Source: Thamnidium elegans
Taxonomy: Eukaryota; Mucoromycota; Mucoromycetes; Mucorales; Mucoraceae
Direction: 5' to 3'
Length of the DNA: 64,000 bases
NCBI GenBank assembly: GCA_025201345.1
Contig: JAIXMG010000036.1
Coordinates: forward strand, 186,001 to 250,000
The translations under genes and the position numbers were made by a program. A model generated the notes under the pieces. That model made no database searches. It had not been told where the DNA came from and saw nothing but the letters and a program-made list of their open reading frames with translations. This document shows, one piece after another, positions 13,221 to 25,715 of the stretch; positions within the stretch are counted from its first letter, which is position 1; each line of letters opens with the position of its first letter.

Positions 13221-13372
13221 ACGAATTCGAATTTTTCCAGACCACCTCCTATATACAATCATTTTTTAGACCTTTTTTTACTATCATTAAAAAACAAAAA
13301 GAAAGAAAAATTACGTTTATTACCAATGTACCATATTAAAAAAAAAGGGGGGGAGGGGGAGGGGAGGGTATG

Positions 13373-15487
<2,115 letters not shown>

Positions 15488-15668
15488 TATTATTAAAAGA
15501 AAGTATATATATAAAGAAGAACAGGAAGAAAGAAAGAAAAAAGGGTTCAGAAAAATATATTTATAGAAGTTAGAAGTTAGGGGAGATTCCTGATATTCGA
15601 ATGTTTGTTTAGAGGGTTAATATAAGGGGGAGGAGAAAGCGATAGTACGGATTGTCTATTCATGCGAC

Positions 15669-15700
<32 letters not shown>

Positions 15701-16847
15701 ATATTATTATTATTCAATATATATCTAAATCAAATCATTAAAATATCGTTCTATTATGTATGTTTTGGTTTTCTGCAAAAAGTCATGTTATAAACTAGAA
15801 GTACAATTTTTATGTATTTGTTAAGAAATGCCTCGTTTGAACTTTCTTTAGATTAAAAGAAGATCATTATATATGATATTTGTTTGATCGTAACTACAAT
15901 AAATATTTATACTCTATGTGCCATCATATATCTGTTAACCTCCCTGTTTTTTATATCTCTCCTTTTTATATCTTTAGCTGGAAAATATATATTCATATAC
16001 AAATGTTTGTAAAATACGATATTTTATAAGTGTAGGTATCGTGATAAATCTAAACGACGCTTTTATTCTATACAACAACAGATGTACTATACCATAAAGG
16101 CTATAAAAGTGTACGTACCTGCTTTCAATAGCTGTAAAATGACAACAGGGCTGTAATAGCATGTGTGTGTAATTGTCCGAGGATATGTCACCTTTTCTAT
16201 TACATTAGCGCACTCAAGTAGTTTTTATAAAAAAAAAAAAAAAAAAAAGAAAAAAGAAAAAAAAGCAGGATATACTAATATATATCTATATAACTAGGAG
16301 AATATAATGAAGTTTTTTTTTTTGCTGTTGTATGTAGGAGTATACATGCTCAGGAGGACAACAACAATGATATATATATATATATATTCCCCCTTTTCTT
16401 GAGCGTTGGATCCTTTAGTGATACGACAAGTTTCAATTCACCAATTGCCACTTTTTTTTTTTAGGTTTTAATTCAATTATAAAAAGTATATTAAATTCTT
16501 TTCAAGATTGATCTTTTTTCTTTTTTGGGCTCAAAATGTATATCCGCTTACCGTATTTTTTTATGTGAGATTTAACGTTTAAAAAGTACAGTGTACAAAA
16601 CTAAATGAATCTCGTTTTTGCACATGTAAAGTAGCACGATTAAAAAAAAAAAAGCTTCCGTCATCAATATTGTTGAACATCCGATATTTCTTGTAAAGTT
16701 TAAGCAGGGAAGGACTTTTAATTGACGGAAGAAAAAAAAAGAAAACAATAAAACACACCTTCCAATCCTTTTGTTTTTTTCGCTAGGAAAAAAAAGTAAT
16801 ATCTTTTTCAACAATTCAATACTTACATTAGAGAATTGGCGGAAACA
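15488..16847. other. intergenic, no gene seen
   Basis: AT-rich spacer with poly-T near 15670-15699, a poly-A tract near 16230-16250 and a short TA microsatellite at 16371-16387. Open frames on the minus strand here (around 15974 and 16572) have biased, low-quality composition and no recognisable features. Confidence 0.5.
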
Positions 16848-17102
16848 ATGTGGACAAAAGTTCGACACCTTAATCACTCTCAAAAGCAGCAAATTACCTC
16901 CAATTTGTTTGTAGCGGTTGCGGTTGGAGCTGTTCTTACAGTGGCTGGACCAACTTTATTACCCTGTCCAGCTTACGATCAAAACGATAGATCTGCGTTT
17001 TTAGAAGATGAAGAGAAACAAAAGTCATCTACTAATCTTAAAAAGAAGGTGATCATCGTCAAGAGAAGAAAAGATACCACGAAAGAAGTCGAACAAAAAT
17101 GA
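16848..17102 (+). CDS. small single-pass membrane protein, unrecognised
   Basis: Eighty-four residues without intron. The start is the ATG at 16848 (MWTKVRHLNHSQKQQI); an upstream TTG is not a credible eukaryotic start. One hydrophobic helix (FVAVAVGAVLTVAGPTLL) is followed by PCPAYDQ and then a charged tail with many Lys and Glu. A short basic N-terminus, one helix and a Pro-Cys-Pro motif suggest a small inner-mitochondrial-membrane protein, but I cannot name the family. It sits between the GH47 and RNase T2 genes. Confidence 0.6.
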   Translation: MWTKVRHLNHSQKQQITSNLFVAVAVGAVLTVAGPTLLPCPAYDQNDRSAFLEDEEKQKSSTNLKKKVIIVKRRKDTTKEVEQK

Positions 17103-17330
17103 TTCATAAAAAAGTCCTTTCATAATATTTGTAAATAGAAATAATACATTACACCTTTTTTTTTTAAAAAAATAAAAGAAAAAAAAAAGATAGTCTCCCT
17201 ATAGACACCCCACATTTATGAAACATTTTCATGTCATATAAATAACCTGCTGATAGACTTGTTCCTTTTTTCTTTTCTCTTCTTTTTTTTTTTTTTTTTT
17301 TTTTTTTTACGTATATCTTGTAAAATAATA

Positions 17331-18472
17331 ATGAAACTCTTTGTTCCTTTACTCGCCCTTGTAGGCTTATCTTCTGCGCAAAAATTTATAAATGCAAATC
17401 AACCAACTGACTTGTTAACTGTACCTGAATATTGTAGCCGTAAGTTTTTTTTTTTTATATCGTGATTACCGGTTTAGCTAAAATAAAGAAATAAACCCGT
17501 AGCTTCTACTTTATCATGTCATTGGTCAGGTGCTGTTGATTCTTGCTGTTCACCAAAGTATGGATTAGTTGTACTTGCTCTTCAATGGACTCCTGGGTAT
17601 GGTCCTAACGACGAATTTACTATTCATGGTATGTTTTGTTATAATATTTTTCTTATCAATTATATTAATTTTTTTTTTTTAAAAAAAAGGTTTATGGCCC
17701 GATACATGGTAGATAGCAGAGATAAAAAAGGGTTTACGCCTGTAAAAAAAAATATTAACATTAAATTTTTAGTTCCGGTCGTATGGCGCCCATTCGTGGT
17801 TGTGATAACAGTAGAAGATCTAACCGAGTAGCAAGTATTGTTCGTGATATGAACTCTACCATCTATAACCGCATGAATACATTCTGGCCAAGTAACAAAG
17901 GTGACAACAATTGGTACGTTTTTATTTTTTTTTAATTCCTGCGTTATCTCTTTAATTTCACTGGTTCTGATTTTTCCCTCGTAGGTTTTGGTCACATGAA
18001 TGGACCAAGCATGGCACGTGTGTAAGTACACTCCGTCCGACTTGTTATGGCCCTACTTATAAAAAGTATCAAGACGTTATAGAATACTTTGAGGTATATA
18101 TATATATATTTAATATTTTTATTGTTTTTTTTTTTACTTATGTATAATATTAGCAAGTACTTGATCTCCGTGATAAGTTTGATCTTTTCGGTGCATTAAA
18201 GTAAATATAAGAGAGATTAATTAAACTGTTGACATTGATTTGTTTTGTTCTATAGCTTGAACGGCGTTTCACCTGGACGTTACTATAATGTACAAACGAT
18301 ACGAGATGCATTCAAGGCAGCTTATAATGCAGATGTAAAACTTGATTGTAGTGGTAATAGATTATCTGAAGTCTCACTCAACTTTTATGTTCGTGGTCGT
18401 AAGAATTACGAAATTACAAATGTTCTTCGACCTGGCAATTGTCGTGGTGCTGTCTTTTATCCCAAAAAGTAA
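17331..18472 (+). CDS. secreted ribonuclease T2 (RNase Rh type)
   Basis: Acid endoribonuclease cleaving RNA through a 2',3'-cyclic phosphate. Signal peptide [17 protein letters not shown]. Several short introns; checked joins give [39 protein letters not shown] and [18 protein letters not shown]. The two conserved active-site segments are complete: CAS1 with His in FTIHGLWP and CAS2 with His, Glu, Lys and His in [11 protein letters not shown]. Further on, the family segment [12 protein letters not shown] and a C-terminal Cys ([12 protein letters not shown]) precede TAA. Multiple Cys are consistent with the usual disulphides. The layout closely resembles the Rhizopus enzyme. TATA-like tataaata is about 95 bases upstream. 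The mature protein is of normal length. Confidence 0.93.
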
Positions 18473-18637
18473 TACCTCTTTAATACCTATTTTTTTTTTT
18501 TTTTGTGAAAGAGTCACACTGTAAATAAATAAAAAAAATGTTATAGTATTCATTTGATGTAGTTCGATAATAATAAAAAAAAACGAAACGTAATTCGTTC
18601 AAGGTATACGTAATAAATATAAGCGTACGTATATATG

Positions 18638-18745
18638 TATTGGCCTAGTTTCTGCAAGTGATTCGGAGCCAATTAACCCGATCACTGCTTCCAAGGTTAC
18701 ACCAGTTACTAACAAGAGTAATAATTCAGTTACTCAGCCCTCGTA
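18638..18745 (+). other. coding-like Ser/Thr-rich stretch after RNase T2
   Basis: After an AG at about 18635 the plus strand reads SASDSEPINPITASKVTPVT and continues NKSNNSVTQPS up to a TA repeat. It looks like a glycosylation-type linker, such as occurs as an extension in some secreted RNases. No donor in the last RNase exon joins to it in the right phase, so it is either a remnant of a lost C-terminal extension or chance. Confidence 0.25.
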
Positions 18746-18784
<39 letters not shown>

Positions 18785-18808
18785 AATTTATTAATGCAAG
18801 TTTATTCA

Positions 18809-19720
18809 CTAAAAATAGGGAAAAGAAATACCCACAACAAAATAATTTACTTGTGGAATATACTCGCCCATACAACAATATACAAAAGCCAATATTAAAC
18901 TGGCAATACTAAAGCTTCTAAAGAAAATGTACGAACCGTCCAATAGAGCAACTACCAACAAAGCCAAATATCTTTTAAGCGTGTTTTCAAAAGACCTTTG
19001 CTCCTGTGAGATGGTTCGAGCGAGTTTGATGACGGCAGTACTTCTTTGATCAGGTAATACCTTTTCTGTTTCGAGTGTTTCGAAAAAGTTGGCCCGAAGA
19101 GTAATGTAGTTTAATGAGTAGCCTTCGATCTCTATAGGAGCTAGTAGACATTCTCGAGCAGCTCCGGGATCGATAACAATGCGTTCTAAACCTGGTTCTT
19201 GCGGGTTGTCTGGTGTTGCCGGGAGACCTGGTGCTGCGGGAATTTTTGATTGTCTGACTCTGGGTACGTTGTTTTCCACTGGGTCAGCTACGGGCGCGTT
19301 ATCCCTGGGTGAGGTAGTTCTGGACTGATTAGCTACGGGCTGATTAGGTATGGGTGCATTGTCTTTGGGTGGGTCGGCTACGGATGCGTTATCTTTGGAT
19401 GGGTCGGCTACGGGTGCGTTGTCTTTGGGTGGGATAGCTGCGGGTGGACTATCTACAGGTGGACTAGCTGCGGGCATGTTGTCTCTGAGTGGATTATCTC
19501 TGAGAGGGTTGTTTTTGGACATCTTCGTTTTTTCGTTGATTTCTGCAAGAGTCTTACAACTAACATTTCGAATTCTGTGTTGTGAAAGTTTACGAACCGT
19601 ATGAAATGTTTTGTGGCATACATAACACGTTCCTATTATAAAGAAGATGATTAAATAAAAAAAGATATTGGATTGCAAATCTAAATTATACTTACTTAAT
19701 GCTGTAGCAAACTCTTCCAT
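18809..19720 (-). CDS. C2HC-like zinc finger, proline-repeat and membrane protein, unrecognised
   Basis: The ATG at 19720 starts a 25-base exon (MEEFATAL). An intron at 19633-19695 (GTAAGT to ATAATAG) joins A to GA to give RTCYVCHKTFHTVRKLSQHR. That segment is a zinc-finger-like pattern, C-x2-C-x12-H then H/C nearby (CxxC...H...C). The centre has imperfect repeats of about ten residues of the DNAPVADPPK type, rich in Pro, Ala and Asp. The C-terminal part holds an ordered region and then two adjacent hydrophobic stretches (YLALLVVALLDGSYIFF and IASLILAFVYCCMGEY). Without the intron the frame is still open, but the N-terminus then becomes an unlikely hydrophobic stretch. The 3' end is not fixed: a further exon is possible. 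Function unknown. A GA microsatellite (19755-19781) is just upstream of the start. Confidence 0.55.
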   Translation of the reverse strand: MEEFATALSKYNLDLQSNIFFYLIIFFIIGTCYVCHKTFHTVRKLSQHRIRNVSCKTLAEINEKTKMSKNNPLRDNPLRDNMPAASPPVDSPPAAIPPKDNAPVADPSKDNASVADPPKDNAPIPNQPVANQSRTTSPRDNAPVADPVENNVPRVRQSKIPAAPGLPATPDNPQEPGLERIVIDPGAARECLLAPIEIEGYSLNYITLRANFFETLETEKVLPDQRSTAVIKLARTISQEQRSFENTLKRYLALLVVALLDGSYIFFRSFSIASLILAFVYCCMGEYIPQVNYFVVGISFPYF

Positions 19721-20310
19721 GTTTAGTTTGATATTATAAAATAAATTTGTTTTGAGAGAGAGAGAGAGAGAGAGAGAGATGTTTTTATATATGTAATATT
19801 TAACAATGAAAAATTATGTTTATTATTGTTTACGAAATAAAAAATAAAAATTGGAAATAACAATAACATCTAGCTTGATTTAGAGTATAATCGAGCTATA
19901 ATTAAATGTTTCTTGCCTAAAATTACATGGTATCTTTGTCTTTTTTTTTTTTTTTTTTTTTTTCTGTCCAATTGTTTTTTTTAAGGCAGATGGTATTTAT
20001 AAACCTTTCACGTGAGATGATAATAAAGTTTACGCATATCACTAAATTAAATATATATAAAAAATAGAAGGTTTTATTTAATATATATATAATGGGTTAT
20101 GTATTCTATATGATGTGCTTAAAGTAATAATATTATCGAAATATTATTATGTAATATATATATATGTACGACGAGAAAATGAAGGTGAGGGGGGGAGAAG
20201 TTTGAAAAAAAAAATATAAGGGGGGATGAAAAATACATATGCTATTGATGCATAGACAACTTGAAAAAATAAGTTAAAAAATATACATTTGAGATATTAC
20301 ACCCAATTAA
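19721..20310. other. intergenic, microsatellites only
   Basis: Contains a GA/AG repeat, a run of about 23 T near 19943, and TA-rich sequence. No gene seen. Confidence 0.5.
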
Positions 20311-20520
20311 TTATGCTCTACGACGAGCGATAGTGTAGGCCATTCCGTTGCAAATAAGAGACATTTGATCAATGTCTACATAGACAGGACTATGGAACAA
20401 TTGGCATTGAATCCAACTAGAAGCATTATGACACCATAAACTTTCAATATGTTGTTGTGCTGCAGTATCTAAAGCGACCCAAGCAGAGCCGTTAGCGTAA
20501 ACCCATTGAACAGAACCCAT
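20311..20520 (-). CDS. stand-alone WWE-like domain protein, copy 1
   Basis: Sixty-nine residues, no intron, no signal peptide. Start MGSVQWVYANGSAWVALD; core HIESLW; then SPVYVDIDQM; end YTIARRRA. I read this as a WWE-type domain from the spacing of Trp6, Trp14, the IE pair near residue 25, the YVD strand near residue 47 and the terminal Y-x-I-A-R-R. WWE domains in known proteins bind ADP-ribose polymers or ATP-like ligands, usually as parts of larger ubiquitin ligases or PARPs. Here the domain is the whole protein. It is closest to copies 3 and 4. A TATAAATAG box is at 20638-20646, about 120 bases upstream. Confidence 0.7.
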   Translation of the reverse strand: MGSVQWVYANGSAWVALDTAAQQHIESLWCHNASSWIQCQLFHSPVYVDIDQMSLICNGMAYTIARRRA

Positions 20521-20637
20521 TTTTATATATAGTTGATTGTTTAAGAAGAATAGATTGAAAAAAAGAAAAAAAATTAATTGAGACTTGTATTAGTTAAATC
20601 GAAAGAAATGTAGGGGGAATTGCTATGGTTATCTCTT

Positions 20638-20646
20638 CTATTTATA
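20638..20646 (-). promoter_or_regulatory. TATA box upstream of WWE-like copy 1
   Basis: TATAAATAG on the minus strand, about 120 bases upstream of the ATG at 20520. Confidence 0.4.
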
Positions 20647-21138
20647 CTTGACAGATTTACCTTTTGCATTCTATCTATTTTTAAAAAGTTAAAAGTTACA
20701 ATTTTCTTTTTAAAGTAACTGTATTACTTAGTTGGGTGCCCTATTGTTCTTGCCACAGTTTAAACACACCGCAGTGTGAAATTGATATATTTACGATTGA
20801 GCCCTTTTGTACGACATATAACCCAATAAAAAGGAAATAATAAAGTTAATTCAAGTAATTATTGCAGTCACCTGGGATATAGATTTTTACGCCTCAAATA
20901 AGCTGATTTTTTTTTAATAGATACATTTTATTATAATTAGAATTGTATTTTTTTTTACCTGTATAAAATGAAATTCATTGAAAGAATAAATGTATTAAAA
21001 AATACGGGGTTTCTTTTGTTAAATATGTAATTTAGTTTGTAAACACTTTTTTTAAAAGAAAATTGAAGCGTGTAACGTAGTATAAATTTTGTATCACACG
21101 AAATGGCGAGCACGTAAATCCCATATTTATTTTTAGCA
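20647..21138. other. intergenic, no gene seen
   Basis: AT-rich sequence between WWE-like copy 1 and the transposase relic. It includes a small inverted sequence around cacaccgcagtgtg (20764-20777). Nothing else supported. Confidence 0.45.
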
Positions 21139-21545
21139 CTCTATCATATACTTCTGGGTGTGGCTAGTTGTATACGTGTGGGCATATATACACCTTTTTC
21201 ACAAACTTTTCGTACAAGGTTAAAAATAGAAGATAAAGATGTAGTTTTATTTAATTTAAATTCAGATTATAATCTATACAGCAAGGAAGAGGGGCTGAGT
21301 GTGCCCAAAGCTGTCAGAAAGTGTATGATCCCAAAAAGTGGTGGTTATGTTCTACTGAAAGAATTTAATGCGGGTAACTGAGATATTATGCCTGGTAAAT
21401 CAATGAAAAAAAAAAGCCAACAGAGGGAACACTAGTAAAGTTTTTGCCTCAGCATACAGAATTTCTTATGAAGTATTTCGATAGGAATCCTTCATTGGCC
21501 CTTGAAATAGTTAAAGAGGCATTATTAATAATTATTTATAAGTAA
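21139..21545 (+). mobile_element. relic of the N-terminal (helix-turn-helix) half of a Tc1/IS630-like transposase
   Basis: The frame from 21160 reads VLFNLNSDYNLYSKEEGLSV, then PKAVRKCMIPKSGGYVLLKE to a TGA at 21379-21381. Past that stop it continues DIMPGKSMKK and, after a one-base shift at a 10-A run, PTEGTLVKFLPQHTEFLMKY with FDRNPSLALEIVKEALL (21432-21545). The order 'SVPKA...KEF..G' followed by 'HTEFL.KYFD.NP...L..VKEAL' resembles the two DNA-binding helix-turn-helix segments of IS630/Tc1 transposases. The catalytic DDE part is absent. Family assignment is by pattern memory and is moderate. Confidence 0.45.
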
Positions 21546-21587
21546 TTAAAAATGATATACTTTGCTAAATTGGCACTGGTGGTGTAA

Positions 21588-22112
21588 ATGGTGGTGTACC
21601 AAGAATTAATCTTAAGTACAGACAAATATGTGGACAATGAACTATTCATATTAGGCTTACAGTACCAAGAAGATCATCCGAGCAAATCTCTCATAATAGA
21701 CCCAGGCGATTTAAGCTATGTTGAATACGGTGTCTTTACTAAGGAAGAACTCGACGAAATTCTTAACTTTGAAGAGAAGAAGCCGCCTTTGCCTCCATTA
21801 CATGTAGTAAAACATATGGATAAATACAATCTCAAAACCGCCGCGAATATCCGTTCAGTTTTGAAGAAAAATCACACTTTTGAAGATAACCCAGATAAAG
21901 ATAACCCAGATAAAGATATAGATTGGATCAGTTACATAGTGTACGGTTTATTACGCGAATACGAAAGTGGGAATATGAAGAAACATCACTCCGAAATATG
22001 GTACCAAACGTACCTTGTGCCCAAAAAGGGTATTAATAATCAATTGAAATCGTTATCAATCCTTTTCCCTTTTTTTTTTTCAACATTCCGATCCGTGCGT
22101 AGTCGCTCCTAG
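21588..22112 (+). pseudogene. 5' part of a lineage-specific gene, truncated
   Basis: Open frame of 174 residues starting MVVYQELILSTDKYVDNELF. It has an acidic and proline stretch (EEKKPPLPPLHVVKHMDKYN), a small duplicated NPDKD unit, then IDWISYIVYGLLREYESGNM followed by KKHHSEIWYQ. The last segment looks like the conserved middle of a large family of hypothetical proteins in Mucorales, related in layout to the gene at 36890-38875. After WYQ the match is lost and the frame runs into poly-Phe and a basic end, so the C-terminal core is missing. Most likely a decayed copy. Function unknown. Confidence 0.4.
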
Positions 22113-23788
22113 TACAATTAAGAGATACTAACCAATCATTAGTATGTTTAATTTTGGATATCTTTTTTTTTTTCAAGTTATAGTTTCAAGTAGATTCTTA
22201 AACTGCGGGACACCCTGACAGAGTAAACAAGACAGTGTAGTTCGAATCTTGCATGACACAACCATTAAATTCGGACTTCTCTCTAGAAACACACACATTC
22301 TTCGGTATGTAAAAGTTTTTCTTTAACCTTTCAAGTCCAATTACTTTAAAGACCGTAAGCCTAAACAAAAAAAAAAAGGGTTACATTTTTTTTATAAGGC
22401 TTCTTTAAGAGTACATAAATAAATATACATTGTATCGAGGAAGACTGCTAATATCAAGATCTAAATACTACCATTTTTAAAATTGATTAGGTAAGTGGAT
22501 CATGGAAAAATATACAACCAATCAAATTTCGGCAAACAGCAGATTTTTAAAAAAGGGTATAAGCCGGTTAAAGAGGCGCGAAACGTTGCTTGCGATGAGG
22601 CTGTGCGAACATGTAGTGTAACAATACTTTGAATGATATGATTCTATTCTGATACTTTGAGTTTGTCGCGCCATCTTGCCACTCTAGTATTGGTATACTT
22701 ATTTTGGACGGAAAGAGAATGAGGCGTATTAAAATCTAATTGATACTGACGTAGTAATAAGTTTTCAGATGTATACTTATATCGAACGTGACCTCTCTTT
22801 CTTTTTATTTTATTTCAAAGCAATTGGTAATTATGCTATTATCTTTATTGTCGAGATGTTTTTAAAAAAAAAGTTACTTGCGTGAGTTCGAACTAACGCA
22901 GTCATTAATTTTTCTGTTCCTGTAAATATAGCAGTCTTTTATGGCCCCTTTTTTATGTAACGCGAAATCCCAGTAGTTGGGTCGTTAGTTACGTGGTTTA
23001 AAACAATCGAAGGTGATCATTATGCCTATCGAAAAAATAAGTTTACTTCAACCCTTTATTTTAAAAGGGTACTATTTGCCGCATTCAATAATGATGAGTA
23101 TAATTTTATATATACAAAGAAAAAAATAATTGATTGTTACAATTGATGTAGAGACTTTTTCATTAAATTATACCGAGAAAATTAATGGTCAGTATTTTTA
23201 GTTAACGCGAAAGCAATCTATTTAGCCCAAAACCTTATATATTTTAGGTATCAATGATTTTCAATGCCTTATAAAGCAATGAATCGCGTGGATCTTTAAT
23301 CTACGCTATAAAACGTCTTCATCTCATATTCTTTCTTTTACTAATTATGAATGATGCAGAATGGGCTATGAAAAAAAAAGGGGGAATTTATCAGTAATGA
23401 TAAGCCAAATATAATATTGTAAAACTTTCCCCCCCCTGCTTGATTTCCGCATAAAAAAAAATAATCTAATAATGTGAAGAAAGAAAAATATATAACTAGA
23501 GAATGAAAGAGAGAGGATATAAATAATTTTGTATTATTCTGGTAGAGAATTTATGTTTTTAGTGATAGAGAGAGAGAGATAGACGTGTACGTTTTTCATG
23601 TATAATCACATATCTTTTTTCAGTAGTATTTTTTATAATTTGTCACAGCCCTTTTTTATTATTATTATTGTTTGTGTGTTTTAAAGTGCGCGATACCAGG
23701 GAATAAGTTATGCGTAAATAAAGTATAATCTTAAATTAATATTATCGATTCAGTGATATTTAATATAAGTTATAAAAATAATAATAGT

Positions 23789-23820
<32 letters not shown>

Positions 23821-24031
23821 AATAGAACCGTCAGTTCTATTTAGGCATGCATGCATATTTGTTCTAAAACAAGAATACCAGTTTTGGTTTCTGTAAATCC
23901 CATTTTTTTTTTCTAAAATATGTTCTTGTTTATTCGAAAGTAAAATAAAAAAATGCTATGGCAACGAAAAATAAAATAAAACCAATATGCCACCAATGTA
24001 GGCACTATTCCTTTGCGGGAAAAAAACACGA
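22113..24031. other. gene-poor spacer
   Basis: About 1.9 kb, AT-rich, with poly-A (about 30 A near 23790) and AG microsatellites near 23568. It has a 19-base sequence (22543-22561) repeated exactly at 26346-26364. No credible open frame. Confidence 0.5.
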
Positions 24032-24226
24032 TCAGGTGCGAGCGACAGTATAAGAAATTCCATCAAAGATAAGTGACATTGTAAGAATGTCAAAGTAAGC
24101 AGTACCATCCAAAAAACTGCAGTTCATATAAGCAGAGCTATTACGGTTCCAAAGATTCTCAATGTCTATTTGGGACAACATATCCAGTTCTCTCCAAGCT
24201 CCACTTTTAGCAATCACCCAAGTCAT
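24032..24226 (-). CDS. stand-alone WWE-like domain protein, copy 2
   Basis: Sixty-four residues, the shortest full copy. It starts MTWVIAKSGAWRELD, so the first Trp follows Met-Thr directly; the core is IDIENLW; then DGTAYFDILTMSLI; end ISYTVART. The Trp-Trp-IE pattern and the Y-x-V-A-R end are kept, but the double Arg end is reduced to Arg-Thr. TATAAAAG lies at 24302-24309, about 76 bases upstream. No intron. Confidence 0.6.
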   Translation of the reverse strand: MTWVIAKSGAWRELDMLSQIDIENLWNRNSSAYMNCSFLDGTAYFDILTMSLIFDGISYTVART

Positions 24227-24301
24227 AGTAGTAGTAGTTATTTTCTTTTTTTTTTTAAAAAAAAACTTGAAAAAAAGGTTAAAATCAATCGAAATTTTAT
24301 T

Positions 24302-24309
24302 CTTTTATA
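24302..24309 (-). promoter_or_regulatory. TATA box upstream of WWE-like copy 2
   Basis: TATAAAAG on the minus strand, 76 bases upstream of the ATG at 24226. Confidence 0.45.
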
Positions 24310-25505
24310 CTAGAAAAAAAAATAGTATACTCACAGGCAATAGAATTTATTAGCTTAGCCAATTAATCTTGTGATTAAGTCTTGTAGAACATTTTAAAGA
24401 TCCCAAGCCTTGTGACACTGTATTTAAAGATGTTGATGAGAAGGTCTCTACTTATCCAAAGACATGTATTTTTTTTTCATTGATGTCTAGTAAAGTATAT
24501 ACATAGAATATAATCAAGTTTAATTGAAAGGCGTAATTCATTGCATGAAATGCATTGAATTACTATGATAATATTATTTTATTTTATTTTCGAAAAAAAA
24601 CATGGCATTTTAATTTTTAAATAATTCGGATCGAAAATTACATATACGCATATATGCACGCATGTTAGTTGATATATTTGCAATGGCACGAATAGATTTA
24701 CTATTTACTATACAAACTAAAAATTTCATTAGATAAAGGAATAAGTAATGGAATATCTGAATGAGAAAAAAAAAATAGTTTTAGTGGGCCGAAAACGATA
24801 ATCCCAAATTGACGATTGCTAAATACAGATAATCTGTACTTATCAAACTTAAACGCAACGTATTACGGCTAAAGAACAGCTGATGCAATTTTTATTTATT
24901 CTAGAATTATACTGAGAAAGTATAAGTCATTATTGAATTGCGTCTTTAAAACCCTCATCGCCAATTCGGTAAAATCATATAATACCATATATGTAATTTA
25001 GAATTTAGAATTAAATCAGATCAGAAGCTCATTTTACTTTAGTCCACAGCGATTAAATAATTATTTAACATAATAACATTTAGGTATATCGTTACAGTAA
25101 TCTTATACCTTTTAAAAAAGAAAATTGAACTCACGCGAGATCTTGTACGAATAATAGAAATACAAGTGCTACCTACCGTGGTGATATAAAGCAAATTGGA
25201 TTCAAAATACAATGTTTATTTGTATCTGTTATACCTTTAAAGTAAAGTAAAAGAGTATATAAAAAAAAGTTGCAGAGGCATCACATATAATTTATTATTT
25301 AAAAAGTGTAAAAAGTAAAGGAGCATAATTGTAGGGCATATAGTTAAAGACATATAAGGCATATAAGGCATATATATATATATATATATATATATGGGTG
25401 TGTTTCTGCAAAATAATAATAAAAAAAAAAGAATGGTATAATAGTTTAATTTTGGTAGTCTAAGAGGTGTAGGTATTTTTTTTTTTTTTGTATTTGCTAT
25501 TGTCT
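24310..25505. other. gene-poor spacer
   Basis: About 1.2 kb, AT-rich, with a TA microsatellite at 25370-25395. No gene seen. Confidence 0.5.
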
Positions 25506-25715
25506 TTATTTTCTACGACGAGCAATACTGTACGACATGCCCTCGCACATAAGGATCATTTGAGAAATATCAACATATACCGCGCTACGAAATGATCTGC
25601 TTTTAATCCAGCTGGAGGCATTGTATTCCCATAGGCTCTCAATATCTTGTTGTGCAGATGAATCGAGAGTTACCCAAGTACAACCATTAGCATAAACCCA
25701 TTGTATAGTAGTCAT
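25506..25715 (-). CDS. stand-alone WWE-like domain protein, copy 3
   Basis: Sixty-nine residues: MTTIQWVYANGCTWVTLD, QDIESLW, NASSWIK, AVYVDISQMILM, MSYSIARRRK. It aligns without gaps to copy 1 over its full length, with roughly 60 percent identical residues by eye; conserved positions include QWVYANG, the second Trp, IESLW, NASSWI, YVDI.QM and IARRR. Differences are spread along the chain rather than clustered at stops or shifts, which suggests a maintained protein. No intron. Confidence 0.7.
   Translation of the reverse strand: MTTIQWVYANGCTWVTLDSSAQQDIESLWEYNASSWIKSRSFRSAVYVDISQMILMCEGMSYSIARRRK

Noticed and set aside
19755..19781. AG microsatellite as a CRISPR-like or regulatory array
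   Set aside because: Simple dinucleotide repeat with no spacers.
22190..22265. GTTCGAATC T-loop-like motif
   Set aside because: No D-arm, anticodon arm or acceptor stem around it.
22870..22905. Hairpin gcgtgagttcgaactaacgc as a tRNA T-arm
   Set aside because: Loop-closing bases do not fit a tRNA and no other arms exist.
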